Shown: positions 26,332 to 35,451 of the stretch, in pieces
Layout of the letters: each line of letters starts with the position of its first letter
How positions within the stretch are numbered: position 1 is the first letter of the stretch
NCBI GenBank assembly: GCA_002440665.1
Contig: DJUX01000047.1
Location: 1 to 64,000, forward strand
Reading direction: 5' to 3'
From: Dechloromonas sp. UBA6271
Lineage (GTDB): Bacteria > Pseudomonadota > Gammaproteobacteria > Burkholderiales > Rhodocyclaceae
DNA length: 64,000 nucleotides
Translations under genes and position numbers: made by a program
Notes under the pieces: model-generated
Database searches by the model: none
What the model saw: only the letters and a program-made list of their open reading frames with translations
Told to the model about the DNA's origin: nothing

Positions 26332-27834
26332 ATGATTTACGAAACCGTCGCCGCTGTCGATCTGGGTTCCAACAGTTTCCGCCTGCAGGTAGGGCGCGTG
26401 GTCGATGACCAGATCTATACGCTGGATTCGATGAAGGAGCCGGTCCGCCTCGCTTCCGGCCTGACTGCGGACAAGCGTCTGGATGATGCGGCCCAAACGC
26501 GGGCGCTGGATGCCCTGCGGCGTTTTGGCGAACGCCTTGGCGGGCTTGACCGCGGGGCGGTGCGCGTGGTTGCGACCAACACGCTGCGCGTGGCCAAGAA
26601 TGCCCCGGAATTTCTGCCCCTGGCTGAGGAAGCCCTCGGTTTTCCGATCGAAATTATCGCCGGTCGTGAAGAGGCGCGTCTGATCTACATCGGCGCCTCG
26701 CATTCGCTGCCGATGGCGACCCATAAGCGTCTGGTCATCGACATCGGCGGTGGCTCGACTGAATTCATCATCGGCAAGCGGCACGACCCGCAGCTAATGG
26801 AATCGCTGTACATGGGTTGCGTCAGCTACACGCTGCGTTTCTTCCCGGATCGCAAGATCGACAAGAAGCGCCTGCGCGATGCGCAAATCGCGGCGGCCAA
26901 GGAAATCGAGTTGATCGCCCACGATTACCAGCGGCTGGGCTGGAAGGAGGCGGTCGGCTCCTCCGGTTCGGCGCGGGCGATTGCCGATGTGCTGGAACTG
27001 AACGGCATGAACCCGAACGGCGAGAGTGGCATCACCCGCGAGGGGCTCGACAAGCTGTGCGGCCTGCTGGTCAAGGCCGGGTCGGCGGAAGCGCTCGACT
27101 TGCCGGGTGTCAAGGGTGATCGCCTGCCGGTGCTGCCGGGCGGAATCGCCATCATGTCGGCGATTTTCGAGGAACTGGGTATCGAGCGCATGACTTACGC
27201 CGACGGCGCCTTGCGCCTGGGCGTGCTCTACGACCTGCTCGGGCGCTTTCATCACCACGACATGCGCGATTCGACGGTGGCGCAGTTTCGCCGCCGCTAT
27301 CAGGTCGAGGCCGATCAGGCAGAGCGTGTCGAGACGACCGCACTCTCGGCGCTGACGCAACTCGCTGAGGGTTCCCCGGCCGAGGCCGATGTCCAGTTCC
27401 TCGGCTGGGCAACCCGCCTGCACGAGATCGGCATTTCAATTGCACACAATGCCTACCATAAGCACGGCGCCTACATTCTGACCTTCGCCGACATGCCTGG
27501 TTTTTCCAAGAAGGATCAGGCGCGGCTGGCAATGCTGGTGCTCGGCCATCGCGGCAAACTTGAAAAGCTCGGCGCGCTTGCTGCGGTCGACAGTGCCTGG
27601 CGGCTGATTTTCTGCTTGCGTCTGGCTGTCCTCTTGCATCGCACGCGCGACGATCGGACTCTCCCGGCCTGGCGGGTGCAGACGACCACGAACGGCTTCT
27701 TGCTCGAACTGCCGGCCGAGTGGTTGGGTGCGAATCCATGGACGGCAGCTGCACTGGGCGAAGAGGCAGCGGTATGGCGGCAGAGCGGGCGTGAATATGT
27801 CGTCAAGTCGCGGCCGGCGAGGAAGGTTGCGTGA
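26332..27834 (+). CDS. ppx: exopolyphosphatase (Ppx/GppA family)
   Basis: 500 aa. Removes terminal phosphates from polyphosphate, and some members act on pppGpp. ASKHA-fold motifs: AAVDLGSNSFRLQVGR, VVATNTLRVAKNAPEFL, REEARLIYIG, VIDIGGGSTEFIIG, EAVGSSGSARAIADV, and TYADGALRLGVLYDLL. The C-terminal HD-like part contains LHEIGISIAHNAYHKHGAYI. Its stop codon overlaps the GTG of the next gene (GTGA), tying polyphosphate turnover to the lipid transport operon in one transcript. Residues in AAVDSAWRLIF fall on a possible repeat core. Confidence 0.94.
   Translation: MIYETVAAVDLGSNSFRLQVGRVVDDQIYTLDSMKEPVRLASGLTADKRLDDAAQTRALDALRRFGERLGGLDRGAVRVVATNTLRVAKNAPEFLPLAEEALGFPIEIIAGREEARLIYIGASHSLPMATHKRLVIDIGGGSTEFIIGKRHDPQLMESLYMGCVSYTLRFFPDRKIDKKRLRDAQIAAAKEIELIAHDYQRLGWKEAVGSSGSARAIADVLELNGMNPNGESGITREGLDKLCGLLVKAGSAEALDLPGVKGDRLPVLPGGIAIMSAIFEELGIERMTYADGALRLGVLYDLLGRFHHHDMRDSTVAQFRRRYQVEADQAERVETTALSALTQLAEGSPAEADVQFLGWATRLHEIGISIAHNAYHKHGAYILTFADMPGFSKKDQARLAMLVLGHRGKLEKLGALAAVDSAWRLIFCLRLAVLLHRTRDDRTLPAWRVQTTTNGFLLELPAEWLGANPWTAAALGEEAAVWRQSGREYVVKSRPARKVA
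27582..27620 (-). repeat. dispersed core with partial flank, inside ppx
   Basis: TGCGGTCGAC (27582-27591) is exact, followed by AGTGCCTGGCGGCTGATTTTC. This resembles the better copy at 11147-11184 read on the other strand, with one A/T tract weak. It may be a decayed copy or coincidence in coding sequence. Confidence 0.35.
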
Positions 27835-28937
27835 ATCTGTCTCCCCGTCTGCAAGTCGAGTCGGGGAAGGTCGTTCTGACCGGACAATGGACGCTGTCCG
27901 AGTTGTTGCCAGGCTTGAAAGAGCTTGAAGCGCGGCTGGCTGGCGATGATCTGGCAACCTTGCCCTGGGATCTTTCATCGGTCAGCCGCCTGGACAGTGC
28001 CGCGGCCGTCCTGCTCTGGCGTACCTGGAACGAACGCTGGCCGGTCGAACTGGTTGCCTCGGAAATGCAGCGGCGGGCCCTGGAACGTGTCGCCGCCATG
28101 CCTTCAGCCGAAGCTTCCAGCACGCTATCGACACCCGGGCTGGTTGAACGGGTTGGCTACCTGGTGCTCGCACTCTTCGACAATATGCAGGGTCTCGTAG
28201 TCCTCTACGGGCAAATGCTGCTCGATCTGGTGCATCTGGTTCGTCACCCGTCCGAGATGCCCTGGCGTGAGTTGGCTGCCAATATCTACAAGGCGGGGGC
28301 GATGGCACTACCGGTGACCGCCCTGGTCGGTTTCCTGATCGGGGTCACGATCAGCTATCTGTCGGCACTCCAGTTGCGTAACTTCGGTGCCGATCTGTTC
28401 ATCGTGAATATTCTCGGCGTGTCGATCATTCGCGAACTTGGCCCCGTGCTGGTGGCGGTATTGGTGGCCGGGCGCTCGGGTTCGGCGATGACCGCCCAGA
28501 TTGGCGTGATGCGCGTGACCGAGGAAATCGATGCCTTGTCGGCCATGGGCGTTTCGCGCAGCATTCGCGTGGTTTTGCCCAAATTGCTGGCGTTGACCGT
28601 GGTCATGCCGATGCTCGTGCTCTGGGCTTCGGCCATCGCCCTGCTGGGCGGCATGTTTTCCGCCTTGTTGCAACTGGGTATTCCCTTCCCCTATTTTGTC
28701 GAGAACCTGCAGCGCGCGGTACCGGTTGCCAATCTGGTCATTGGTCTCGGCAAGGGCCTGGTATTCGGTTTCGTCATTGCCTGGGTAGCCTGCCATTTCG
28801 GTTTGCGCGTCAAGCCGAATACCGAGAGCCTGTCGGCCAATACGACAAGGTCGGTGGTGACGGCGATCACGCTGGTGATCCTGGTCGATGCCGTGTTTGC
28901 AATCATGACCCGCAATGTGGGCATTCCCCAGCTATGA
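27831..28937 (+). CDS. MlaE-type lipid transport permease with N-terminal STAS-like domain
   Basis: 368 aa. Residues about 1-95 are soluble and resemble a STAS domain (LPWDLSSVSRLDSAAAVLLW). From residue about 145 it is an MlaE/YrbE permease with five or six helices, including VGFLIGVTISYLSALQLRNF, then IIRELGPVLVAVLVAGRSGSAM and MRVTEEIDALSAMGV. In the standard Mla system the STAS protein (MlaB) is separate, so here it is fused to the permease. It starts with GTG overlapping the ppx stop and overlaps the next gene by 4 nt. With the following genes it forms an MCE-type phospholipid transporter of the inner membrane. Confidence 0.92.
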   Translation: MNLSPRLQVESGKVVLTGQWTLSELLPGLKELEARLAGDDLATLPWDLSSVSRLDSAAAVLLWRTWNERWPVELVASEMQRRALERVAAMPSAEASSTLSTPGLVERVGYLVLALFDNMQGLVVLYGQMLLDLVHLVRHPSEMPWRELAANIYKAGAMALPVTALVGFLIGVTISYLSALQLRNFGADLFIVNILGVSIIRELGPVLVAVLVAGRSGSAMTAQIGVMRVTEEIDALSAMGVSRSIRVVLPKLLALTVVMPMLVLWASAIALLGGMFSALLQLGIPFPYFVENLQRAVPVANLVIGLGKGLVFGFVIAWVACHFGLRVKPNTESLSANTTRSVVTAITLVILVDAVFAIMTRNVGIPQL

Positions 28938-29698
28938 CTGGCACACAAACGCCGGCGGTGGTCGAGATGCGGGGGCTGAGTACCGTGATCGGCGATCATT
29001 ATGTGCATCGCAATCTTGATCTGCGGGTCGAGTCCGGGCAGATCGTCGGACTGATCGGCGGGTCGGGGAGTGGCAAGACGACCTTGCTGCGCCAGATACT
29101 CGGCCTGAACAGGCCGGCGGCGGGAAGCGTCAGCCTGTTCGGAGAAAATCTTGCCGATGAGGATCCCGTCTCCCAGCGCGCCATGCTGCGGCGCCTTGGC
29201 ATGCTGTTCCAGGGCGGCGCCCTGTTTTCGGCATTGCCGGTATTCGACAACATCGCTTTCCCGCTGCGCGAACTGAAGTGTCTCGACAGCGACTGGATTC
29301 GTCGACTGGTCCATCTCAAACTGGCGATGGTTGAACTTGAGCCCGGACATGGCAAACTGATGCCTGCCGAACTTTCCGGCGGCATGGTCAAACGTGTGGC
29401 GCTGGCCCGTGCGCTTGCTCTTGAGCCGGAATTGCTGCTGCTGGACGAACCGACGGCCGGTCTCGATCCCGATCGCAGCCAGAGTTTTGCCGACTTGCTT
29501 CGGCAGTTGCAGGGTGAGTTGGGGCTGACCGTGATCATGGTGACGCATGACCTTGATACGCTGGCCAGACTGGCGACGCATGTCGCGGTGCTGGCCGAGC
29601 AGCGGATTGTCGAATTCGGACAGCTGGCGGAAGTGATGGCCGGGGAACATCCCCTGGCCGCTGCCTTCCGTGGTGGCGTGCAAACGCAGGTGTTGTAG
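28934..29698 (+). CDS. MlaF-type lipid transport ATPase
   Basis: 254 aa ABC ATPase. Walker A GGSGSGKTTLL, Q-loop GMLFQGGALFS, signature ELSGGMVKRVALARAL, Walker B LLLLDEPTAGLDPDRS, switch His MVTHDLDTL. The FQGGALFSALPVFDNIAFPL stretch and the SGGMVKR signature are characteristic of MlaF rather than general importers. It drives lipid movement by the MlaE-like permease with which it overlaps (ATGA). Direction of transport is not deducible from sequence. Confidence 0.94.
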   Translation: MTGTQTPAVVEMRGLSTVIGDHYVHRNLDLRVESGQIVGLIGGSGSGKTTLLRQILGLNRPAAGSVSLFGENLADEDPVSQRAMLRRLGMLFQGGALFSALPVFDNIAFPLRELKCLDSDWIRRLVHLKLAMVELEPGHGKLMPAELSGGMVKRVALARALALEPELLLLDEPTAGLDPDRSQSFADLLRQLQGELGLTVIMVTHDLDTLARLATHVAVLAEQRIVEFGQLAEVMAGEHPLAAAFRGGVQTQVL

Positions 29699-29707
29699 GA
29701 TTCGTCG

Positions 29708-30634
29708 ATGGAAAACAAGTCGCATGCCCTCGTTGCCGGTCTCTTTGCGCTTCTGCTTGGCGCGGCGGCGCTGCTCGCGCTGGTCTGGCTGCGTGGTACC
29801 CAGGACAACCTGAGTGAATATGTCGTCGTCACCAAGCAGAACGTCGGCGGCCTCAATCCCCAGGCGCAGGTTCGCTATCGAGGAATCCGTGTCGGCAAGG
29901 TCATAGACATAAGTCTCGATCCGGAAGATCCCGGCAACATTCTCGTCACGATTGCCGTCGAGGACGATATTCCACTGACCAAGGGCACGGTCGCCAAGCT
30001 GGCCTACCAGGGACTGACCGGCATTGCGCATATTCTATTGCTCGATAGCGGCAAGAATCGCGATCCCCTGGTTGCCGAGCATGGCAATCCACCACGCATC
30101 GCGATGGTTCCTTCACTGCTCGAAGAACTCGGGGAAAGCGGCGGCGCAACGCTGCGTCAGGCGCAGGAAGTCATGGCAGCAGCCAATGCACTGCTCAACG
30201 AAGAAAATCGCCGCCGTTTCTCAGCCACGCTGGCCAATCTGGAAGGCGCCTCGGCCAGTATGAAGCCGGCTCTTGAAAATCTGAACGGGACGCTGGTTCA
30301 GGTGCGCGAGCTGCTCGACGACCAGAATCTGCGCAATCTCTCGAAGGCGGCCGGTGAAGTCGGCCCCCTGCTCGCCGATACGCGGGTGTTGATCGGCAAG
30401 ATGCAGTTGGCGACCGACAAGCTCGATGTCGCGATCGGTGATGCGTCAGCAGGGGGGACTTCTGCCCTGATGCCGCGACTCAACGAACTGGCGACCGATT
30501 TTTCGACGACTTCCAGGCAGTTGAGCCGCGTTCTGCGCCTGCTTGAGGATTCACCCCAGGGGCTGGTCTTCGGCGTCCCCGCGGCGGCGCCGGGGCCGGG
30601 CGAGGCTGGTTTTTCAGTCGGCGGGGGGCGCTGA
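29708..30634 (+). CDS. MlaD-type MCE domain protein
   Basis: 308 aa. One N-terminal membrane anchor (ALVAGLFALLLGAAALLALVWL), then a single MCE domain (YVVVTKQNVGGLNPQAQVRY followed by GIRVGKVIDISL), and a long helical C-terminal region (about 150-285) suited to a periplasmic tube or hexamer. It ends in a Gly/Pro-rich tail (VPAAAPGPGEAGFSVGGGR). MCE proteins carry lipids between the membranes in the periplasm. It follows the ATPase gene by 9 nt and precedes the lipoprotein by 1 nt, so all are one operon. Confidence 0.93.
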   Translation: MENKSHALVAGLFALLLGAAALLALVWLRGTQDNLSEYVVVTKQNVGGLNPQAQVRYRGIRVGKVIDISLDPEDPGNILVTIAVEDDIPLTKGTVAKLAYQGLTGIAHILLLDSGKNRDPLVAEHGNPPRIAMVPSLLEELGESGGATLRQAQEVMAAANALLNEENRRRFSATLANLEGASASMKPALENLNGTLVQVRELLDDQNLRNLSKAAGEVGPLLADTRVLIGKMQLATDKLDVAIGDASAGGTSALMPRLNELATDFSTTSRQLSRVLRLLEDSPQGLVFGVPAAAPGPGEAGFSVGGGR

Positions 30635-30635
30635 T

Positions 30636-31241
30636 ATGCGGCACTTTCTGACCATTGTTTTTTGTCTGTTTCTTGCGTCCTGCTACGGGGCTGGCAAGCG
30701 TGGCGGGGATAGTGCGCTGGCAATTTACGATTTTGGCCCGCCGGTCGAAGATCGGGCGGTGCCGGGACGGCGCGGTGAACTGGCTGTCGAGGTGCGGGCA
30801 CCTATATGGTTCGACTCGCTTGGCATCGAATACCGGCTGCTCTATGACGAGCCCAAGCGTCTGCGCGACTATACCCGTTCGCGCTGGGCCGGACCGCCGG
30901 CGCAACTGGTACAGCAGCGCCTGATCCAGCAACTGGGCTTGATGCCTGCGGGTCAGGGCCGCACACGCTGTGTCTTGCGTATCGATATCGACGAGTTCAT
31001 CCAGATCTTCGATACCCCGACGTCGAGTCGCGGGGTAATCCAGGGCAGGGTGCAATTGCTTGATCGTTCGCGAACAAGCCTGGTTGGTTATGAACTCCAG
31101 ATCGAGAAGCCGGCAGCGAGTGCCGATGCGCGTGGCGGGGTCGCCGCGCTGACGGTTGCGGTCGACCAGCTGGTGGCCGATCTTTTGGGCTGGGAACAGC
31201 AACTCAAGAGCAGCGGCAAGGCTGCTGCCTGTTTCGGCTAG
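30636..31241 (+). CDS. PqiC-like auxiliary lipoprotein of the MCE transport system
   Basis: 201 aa. Lipoprotein signal MRHFLTIVFCLFLASC with the lipidated Cys at about residue 16. The mature protein (DSALAIYDFGPP, then LAVEVRAPIWFDSLGIEYRL and GRTRCVLRIDIDEFIQIFD) follows the ABC-type transport auxiliary component (DUF330/PqiC) pattern, which anchors MCE assemblies at the outer membrane. It completes the ppx-linked operon. Its stop overlaps that of the convergent tetR gene (CTAG). A repeat core, TGCGGTCGAC (31157-31166), lies in its last third. Confidence 0.85.
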   Translation: MRHFLTIVFCLFLASCYGAGKRGGDSALAIYDFGPPVEDRAVPGRRGELAVEVRAPIWFDSLGIEYRLLYDEPKRLRDYTRSRWAGPPAQLVQQRLIQQLGLMPAGQGRTRCVLRIDIDEFIQIFDTPTSSRGVIQGRVQLLDRSRTSLVGYELQIEKPAASADARGGVAALTVAVDQLVADLLGWEQQLKSSGKAAACFG

Positions 31242-31849
31242 GCAGAGACGATGCGGTCGGCGATACGCTGCTTCAGGTCATCGAGATGGTCGTCGAAATG
31301 CGTGTAATGCATCAGCGAAAGACCGAAGACGCAGGCGTAAAGCAGGAGACTGCGGCTCTTGGCTTCGGCATCCGACATGCCGGCTGCGACGAACAGTTTG
31401 CGCGTACATTCCAGACGATACAGATCGACCGCTTCGACGACGGCCGCTGCTTGGGGGTCATGGCGCGCCCAGTCGCGCACCGCCAATTCGATCGACACCC
31501 CCTTGCGGTTGCGGCTGGTGCCATAAACTTTAATGGCAAAATGGAGTTGTTCGCGCTCATGGCCGGGGGAAACGGCGGTGATTTTCTCGATGTCCCGGAT
31601 ACGCCCTTCCCGCCAGTGCTCAAGCACGGCAGCCAGCAAATCCTGACGATCCTTGAAATGCCAGTAAAAACTGCCCTTGGTGACGCCGCAGCGCTTGGCC
31701 AGAACTTCGACGCGCAGACCGGCGACACCCTCCCGAGCGAGCACCTCAATGGCCCCCTCGATCCAGTGTCCACGGTCGAGCTGGGTGCGTGGCGTGGCCA
31801 TCTTGCGACGCGGGGATTGGGCAGGGGGCTTGACAGACATGTTTTCCAT
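31238..31849 (-). CDS. TetR-family repressor, probable regulator of the etf/acyl-CoA dehydrogenase operon
   Basis: 203 aa. N-terminal helix-turn-helix: HWIEGAIEVLAREGVAGLRV, then LAKRCGVTKGSFYWHFKDRQ. The C-terminal ligand domain is helical. It is divergent from etfB, and two palindromes built from CATACG half-sites lie between them, one covering its own start codon. The neighbourhood suggests control of fatty-acid or acyl-CoA oxidation with an acyl-CoA effector, as in PsrA/FadR-type TetR proteins. The effector is inferred, not seen. Confidence 0.9.
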   Translation of the reverse strand: MENMSVKPPAQSPRRKMATPRTQLDRGHWIEGAIEVLAREGVAGLRVEVLAKRCGVTKGSFYWHFKDRQDLLAAVLEHWREGRIRDIEKITAVSPGHEREQLHFAIKVYGTSRNRKGVSIELAVRDWARHDPQAAAVVEAVDLYRLECTRKLFVAAGMSDAEAKSRSLLLYACVFGLSLMHYTHFDDHLDDLKQRIADRIVSA

Positions 31850-31884
31850 ACGCTACCGTATGCACTCCATACGACACAGTATGG
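31847..31884. promoter_or_regulatory. two inverted-repeat operators between tetR and etfB
   Basis: First site CATACG-CTAC-CGTATG (31847-31862) is a perfect 6+6 inverted repeat that includes the tetR start codon. The second, CCATAC-GACACA-GTATGG (31867-31884), is also 6+6. Shared CATAC/GTATG half-sites and 20-bp spacing suggest two dimers of the adjacent TetR protein regulating both directions. Confidence 0.75.
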
Positions 31885-31966
31885 TCATTGTGCGCATTGC
31901 TTCGGTGTCTGTCAAACAGAGTTCCGGCAAGAAGATTTAATTTAACCGACCATAAAGGAGAGACTA

Positions 31967-32716
31967 GTGAAAATTATTGTTCCCGTGAAACGGGTAGTTG
32001 ATTACAACGTCAAGGTCCGCGTCAAGGCCGATGGTTCGGGTGTTGACCTGGCCAACGTCAAGATGAGCATGAACCCCTTTGACGAAATCGCCGTCGAAGA
32101 AGCCGTGCGTCTGAAAGAAGCCGGCATCGCCACCGAAGTCATCGCCGTCAGTTGCGGCGTCGCCGCCTGCCAGGAAACCCTGCGCACCGCCATGGCCATT
32201 GGTGCCGACCGCGGCGTTCTCGTCGAAACCGACGTCGACCTCCAGCCGCTGGCCGTCGCCAAGCTTCTCAAAGCCCTGTGCGACAAAGAACAACCGCAAC
32301 TCGTCATCTGCGGCAAACAAGCCATCGACGACGACGCCAACCAGACCGGGCAAATGCTCGCCGCCCTGCAAGCCTGGCCGCAAGCCACCTTCGCCTCCAA
32401 AGTGGTGATTGCCAACGGCAAAGCAACCGTCACCCGCGAAATCGACGGTGGCCTCGAAACCCTCGAAATTTCCCTGCCGGCCGTCGTCTCCACCGACCTG
32501 CGCCTGAACGAGCCGCGCTACGCCACACTGCCCAACATCATGAAAGCCAAGAAAAAGCCGCTCGACACCGTCAAGCCGGCCGACCTTGGTGTCGACGTCA
32601 CCCCGCGCCTGACCACCCTCAAGGTTGCCGAACCGGCCAAGCGCAGTGCCGGCGTCCGCGTCGCCGACGTCGCCGAACTCGTCAACAAACTCAAGAACGA
32701 AGCCAAGGTGATCTAA
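31967..32716 (+). CDS. etfB: electron transfer flavoprotein beta subunit
   Basis: 249 aa. Forms with EtfA an FAD/AMP-containing electron carrier that collects electrons from acyl-CoA dehydrogenases. Family strings: MKIIVPVKRVVDYNVKVRVK, SMNPFDEIAVEEAVRLKEAG, QLVICGKQAIDDDANQTGQM and PRYATLPNIMKAKKKPL. It is the first gene of etfB-etfA-dehydrogenase-ETF-QO, with the TetR operators 80 bp upstream. The ribosome site GGAG precedes the ATG. Codon use is strongly C-biased, as expected for an abundant protein. Confidence 0.97.
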   Translation: MKIIVPVKRVVDYNVKVRVKADGSGVDLANVKMSMNPFDEIAVEEAVRLKEAGIATEVIAVSCGVAACQETLRTAMAIGADRGVLVETDVDLQPLAVAKLLKALCDKEQPQLVICGKQAIDDDANQTGQMLAALQAWPQATFASKVVIANGKATVTREIDGGLETLEISLPAVVSTDLRLNEPRYATLPNIMKAKKKPLDTVKPADLGVDVTPRLTTLKVAEPAKRSAGVRVADVAELVNKLKNEAKVI

Positions 32717-33646
32717 ATGACTATTCTTGTAATCGCCGAACACGACCACCAGCAACTCAAGGCCGCCACCCTCAACACCGTCGCCGCTGCCGCGAAGATT
32801 GGTGGCGAAGTGCACCTCCTCGTCGCTGGTAGCAACTGCACCGCCGCCGCCCAGGAAGCCGCCAGCCTCAGTGGCGTGAGTACCGTCAAAGTCGCCGACG
32901 CCGCCCACTACCAAAGCCAGACCGCCGAGAACCTGACGGCACTGGTCATCGCCAACGCATCGGGCTACAGCCACATCCTCGCTCCGGCCACCACCTTCGG
33001 CAAGAACCTGGCCCCCAGAATCGCTGCCTTGCTCGACGTCGCGCAAATCTCTGAAATCACCGGTGTCGAATCCGCTGATACCTTTGTCCGTCCGATCTAC
33101 GCCGGCAATGCCCTGGCCACCGTCAAGAGCGCCGACGCCGTCAAGGTCATCACCGTGCGCACCACGGCCTTTGATGCGGTCAACCGGGAAAATGCCGCGA
33201 AAATCGAAAGCATCGCCGCCGCCAACGACACCGCCCAAAGCACTCTCACGAACAGAGAACTGACCAAGTCCGAGCGTCCTGAACTCGGTGCCGCCAAGAT
33301 CATCGTTTCCGGTGGTCGGGGTCTGGGCAGTGGTGAGAACTACCACACCCTGCTTGAACCGCTCGCCGACAAGCTCGGTGCGGCGCTTGGTGCAAGTCGG
33401 GCCGCCGTCGATGCCGGCTTTGTGCCGAACGACTATCAGGTTGGCCAGACCGGCAAAATCGTCGCCCCGCAGCTTTACATCGCGGTCGGCATCTCGGGTG
33501 CCATCCAGCATCTGGCCGGGATGAAGGAGTCGAAAGTCATCGTCGCCATCAACAAGGATCCCGATGCGCCGATCTTCCAGGTCGCCGATTACGGACTGGT
33601 AGCCGACCTGTTCGAAACCATTCCGGCCCTCGTCGCCGCCGTCTAA
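32717..33646 (+). CDS. etfA: electron transfer flavoprotein alpha subunit
   Basis: 309 aa. The FAD-binding C-terminal domain is plain: KIIVSGGRGLGSGENYHTLL, then SRAAVDAGFVPNDYQVGQTG and PQLYIAVGISGAIQHLAGM. The N-terminal part (VIAEHDHQQLKAATLNTVAA) is typical. It starts directly after the etfB stop. With the downstream ETF-QO it feeds electrons from acyl-CoA oxidation into the quinone pool. Confidence 0.97.
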   Translation: MTILVIAEHDHQQLKAATLNTVAAAAKIGGEVHLLVAGSNCTAAAQEAASLSGVSTVKVADAAHYQSQTAENLTALVIANASGYSHILAPATTFGKNLAPRIAALLDVAQISEITGVESADTFVRPIYAGNALATVKSADAVKVITVRTTAFDAVNRENAAKIESIAAANDTAQSTLTNRELTKSERPELGAAKIIVSGGRGLGSGENYHTLLEPLADKLGAALGASRAAVDAGFVPNDYQVGQTGKIVAPQLYIAVGISGAIQHLAGMKESKVIVAINKDPDAPIFQVADYGLVADLFETIPALVAAV

Positions 33647-33670
33647 TCAAGAAATACGGAGAGAAAACCC

Positions 33671-35449
33671 ATGAGCACCTATATCGCCCCGATTCGCGAC
33701 ATGCAGTTCGTCCTCAACGAAGTGGCCGGCCTCGAAGAAATCTGCGCCCTGCCCGGTAACGAGGAATGCTCCGTCGATCTCGTCGAGTCCATCCTCGACG
33801 AAGCCTCCAAGTTCGCCACCGGCGTCCTCGACCCGATCAACAGCGTCGGCGACCGCACTGGTCACGTCTGCAAGGATGGCGTCGTGACGACGGCGCCCGG
33901 CTTCAAGGAAGCCTACAAGCTGTTCGCCGAAACCGGCTGGAATTCCATGCCCTTCGACCCGGAATACGGCGGCCAGGGCCTGCCGGCGGTCGTCTCGATG
34001 GCCGTCAATGAAATGTGGAAGGGCGCCAACATGGCCTTCGGCCTGTGCCCGATGCTGACCGGCGGCGCCATCGAAGCCATCGCCCACCACGCTTCCGACG
34101 AACTCAAGCAAAAATACCTGCCGAAGATGATCGAAGGCACATGGACCGGCACCATGAACCTGACCGAGCCGAACGCCGGTTCCGATCTGGCCGCGATTTC
34201 CTCCAAGGCCAAGGCCGTCGGCGATGGCAGCTATCTGGTCAGCGGCACCAAGATCTTCATCACCTGGGGCGAGCATGACGTCGCCGAGAACATCGTTCAC
34301 CTCGTGCTGGCCCGTCTGCCGGATGCGCCGCCGGGACTGAAGGGTATTTCGCTCTTCTTGGTGCCGAAATTCCTGGTCAATGAAGACGGTTCGCTGGGCA
34401 AGCGCAACGACCTGATCTGCGCTTCGATCGAACACAAGCTCGGCATCCACGGCAGCCCGACCGCCGTCATGTCCTACGGCGAGAACGAAGGCGCCGTCGG
34501 CTACCTGATTGGCGACGAGAACAAGGGCATCGGCTACATGTTCACGATGATGAACCACGCCCGCGTCAATGTCGGTCTGGAAGGTGTCGGCATCGCCGAG
34601 CGCGCCTACCAGCACGCGCTGTGGTACGCCCGCGAACGCGTTCAGGGGGCGCCGGTTGGCGACAAGTCCGGTGTCAAGAAGACCATCCTGCATCACCCGG
34701 ATGTCCGCCGCATGCTCATGGACATCAAGTCGCGCACCGAAGCCATGCGCACGCTGGCCTACTACACTGCCGCCAACATCGACCGCGCCCACGCCGGCAA
34801 TGCCGCCGCCCAGGCTCGCGTCGATCTGCTGACCCCGGTCGTCAAGGGCTGGAGCACGGAGCAGGGCGTCGAGCTGTCGTCGACCGCACTGCAGGTCTTC
34901 GGGGGCGTTGGCTTCGTCGAGGAAACCGGCGCTGCCCAGTACTACCGCGATTCGCGGATCACCACCATTTACGAAGGGACGACGGCGATCCAGGCCAACG
35001 ACCTGGTCGGCCGCAAGCTGGCCCGCGAAAAGGTGCCGGGTGCTGCCATGAAGACGCTGATTGCCGAAATGACGGCAACGGCAGACGAGATCGCCGGCAA
35101 CGCCGATCTGGCTGGCATCGCTGCCAACCTGAAGGCTGGCATTGCTGCGCAGCAGAAGGTGACGGACTGGATTATCGCCAACTACGAGAGCAATCCGCAG
35201 GCAGTCCATGCCGGTTCCGTGCCTTTCCTCAAGCAGACCGGCATCGTCGTCGGCGGCTGGTTGATGGCCAAGTCGGCCGCCATTGCCGTCAAGCACATTG
35301 CCGAAGGCACCACCGACGACTTCTACAAGGCCAAGCTGGCCACGGCGACTTACTTTGCTGCCCACCAACTGCCGTTTGCCACCGCTTATGCCGCCGAAAT
35401 TACCGGTGGCAGCGATTCGGTGTTTGGCTTGCCTGAAAACCTGTTCTGA
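33671..35449 (+). CDS. acyl-CoA dehydrogenase with C-terminal extension (DmdC-like, long class)
   Basis: 592 aa, longer than the usual 380-aa enzymes because of a C-terminal domain. FAD and substrate motifs: TMNLTEPNAGSDLAAISSKA, KIFITWGEHD, GVGIAERAYQHALWYARERV, QVFGGVGFVEETGAAQYYRD, and ITTIYEGTTAIQANDLVGRK with the catalytic Glu. The C-terminal part, FLKQTGIVVGGWLMAKSAA onwards, matches long-chain or DmdC-like members. It is transcribed with etfBA and ETF-QO, its physiological electron acceptors. Substrate chain length cannot be set from sequence. Confidence 0.93.
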   Translation: MSTYIAPIRDMQFVLNEVAGLEEICALPGNEECSVDLVESILDEASKFATGVLDPINSVGDRTGHVCKDGVVTTAPGFKEAYKLFAETGWNSMPFDPEYGGQGLPAVVSMAVNEMWKGANMAFGLCPMLTGGAIEAIAHHASDELKQKYLPKMIEGTWTGTMNLTEPNAGSDLAAISSKAKAVGDGSYLVSGTKIFITWGEHDVAENIVHLVLARLPDAPPGLKGISLFLVPKFLVNEDGSLGKRNDLICASIEHKLGIHGSPTAVMSYGENEGAVGYLIGDENKGIGYMFTMMNHARVNVGLEGVGIAERAYQHALWYARERVQGAPVGDKSGVKKTILHHPDVRRMLMDIKSRTEAMRTLAYYTAANIDRAHAGNAAAQARVDLLTPVVKGWSTEQGVELSSTALQVFGGVGFVEETGAAQYYRDSRITTIYEGTTAIQANDLVGRKLAREKVPGAAMKTLIAEMTATADEIAGNADLAGIAANLKAGIAAQQKVTDWIIANYESNPQAVHAGSVPFLKQTGIVVGGWLMAKSAAIAVKHIAEGTTDDFYKAKLATATYFAAHQLPFATAYAAEITGGSDSVFGLPENLF

Positions 35450-35451
35450 TC

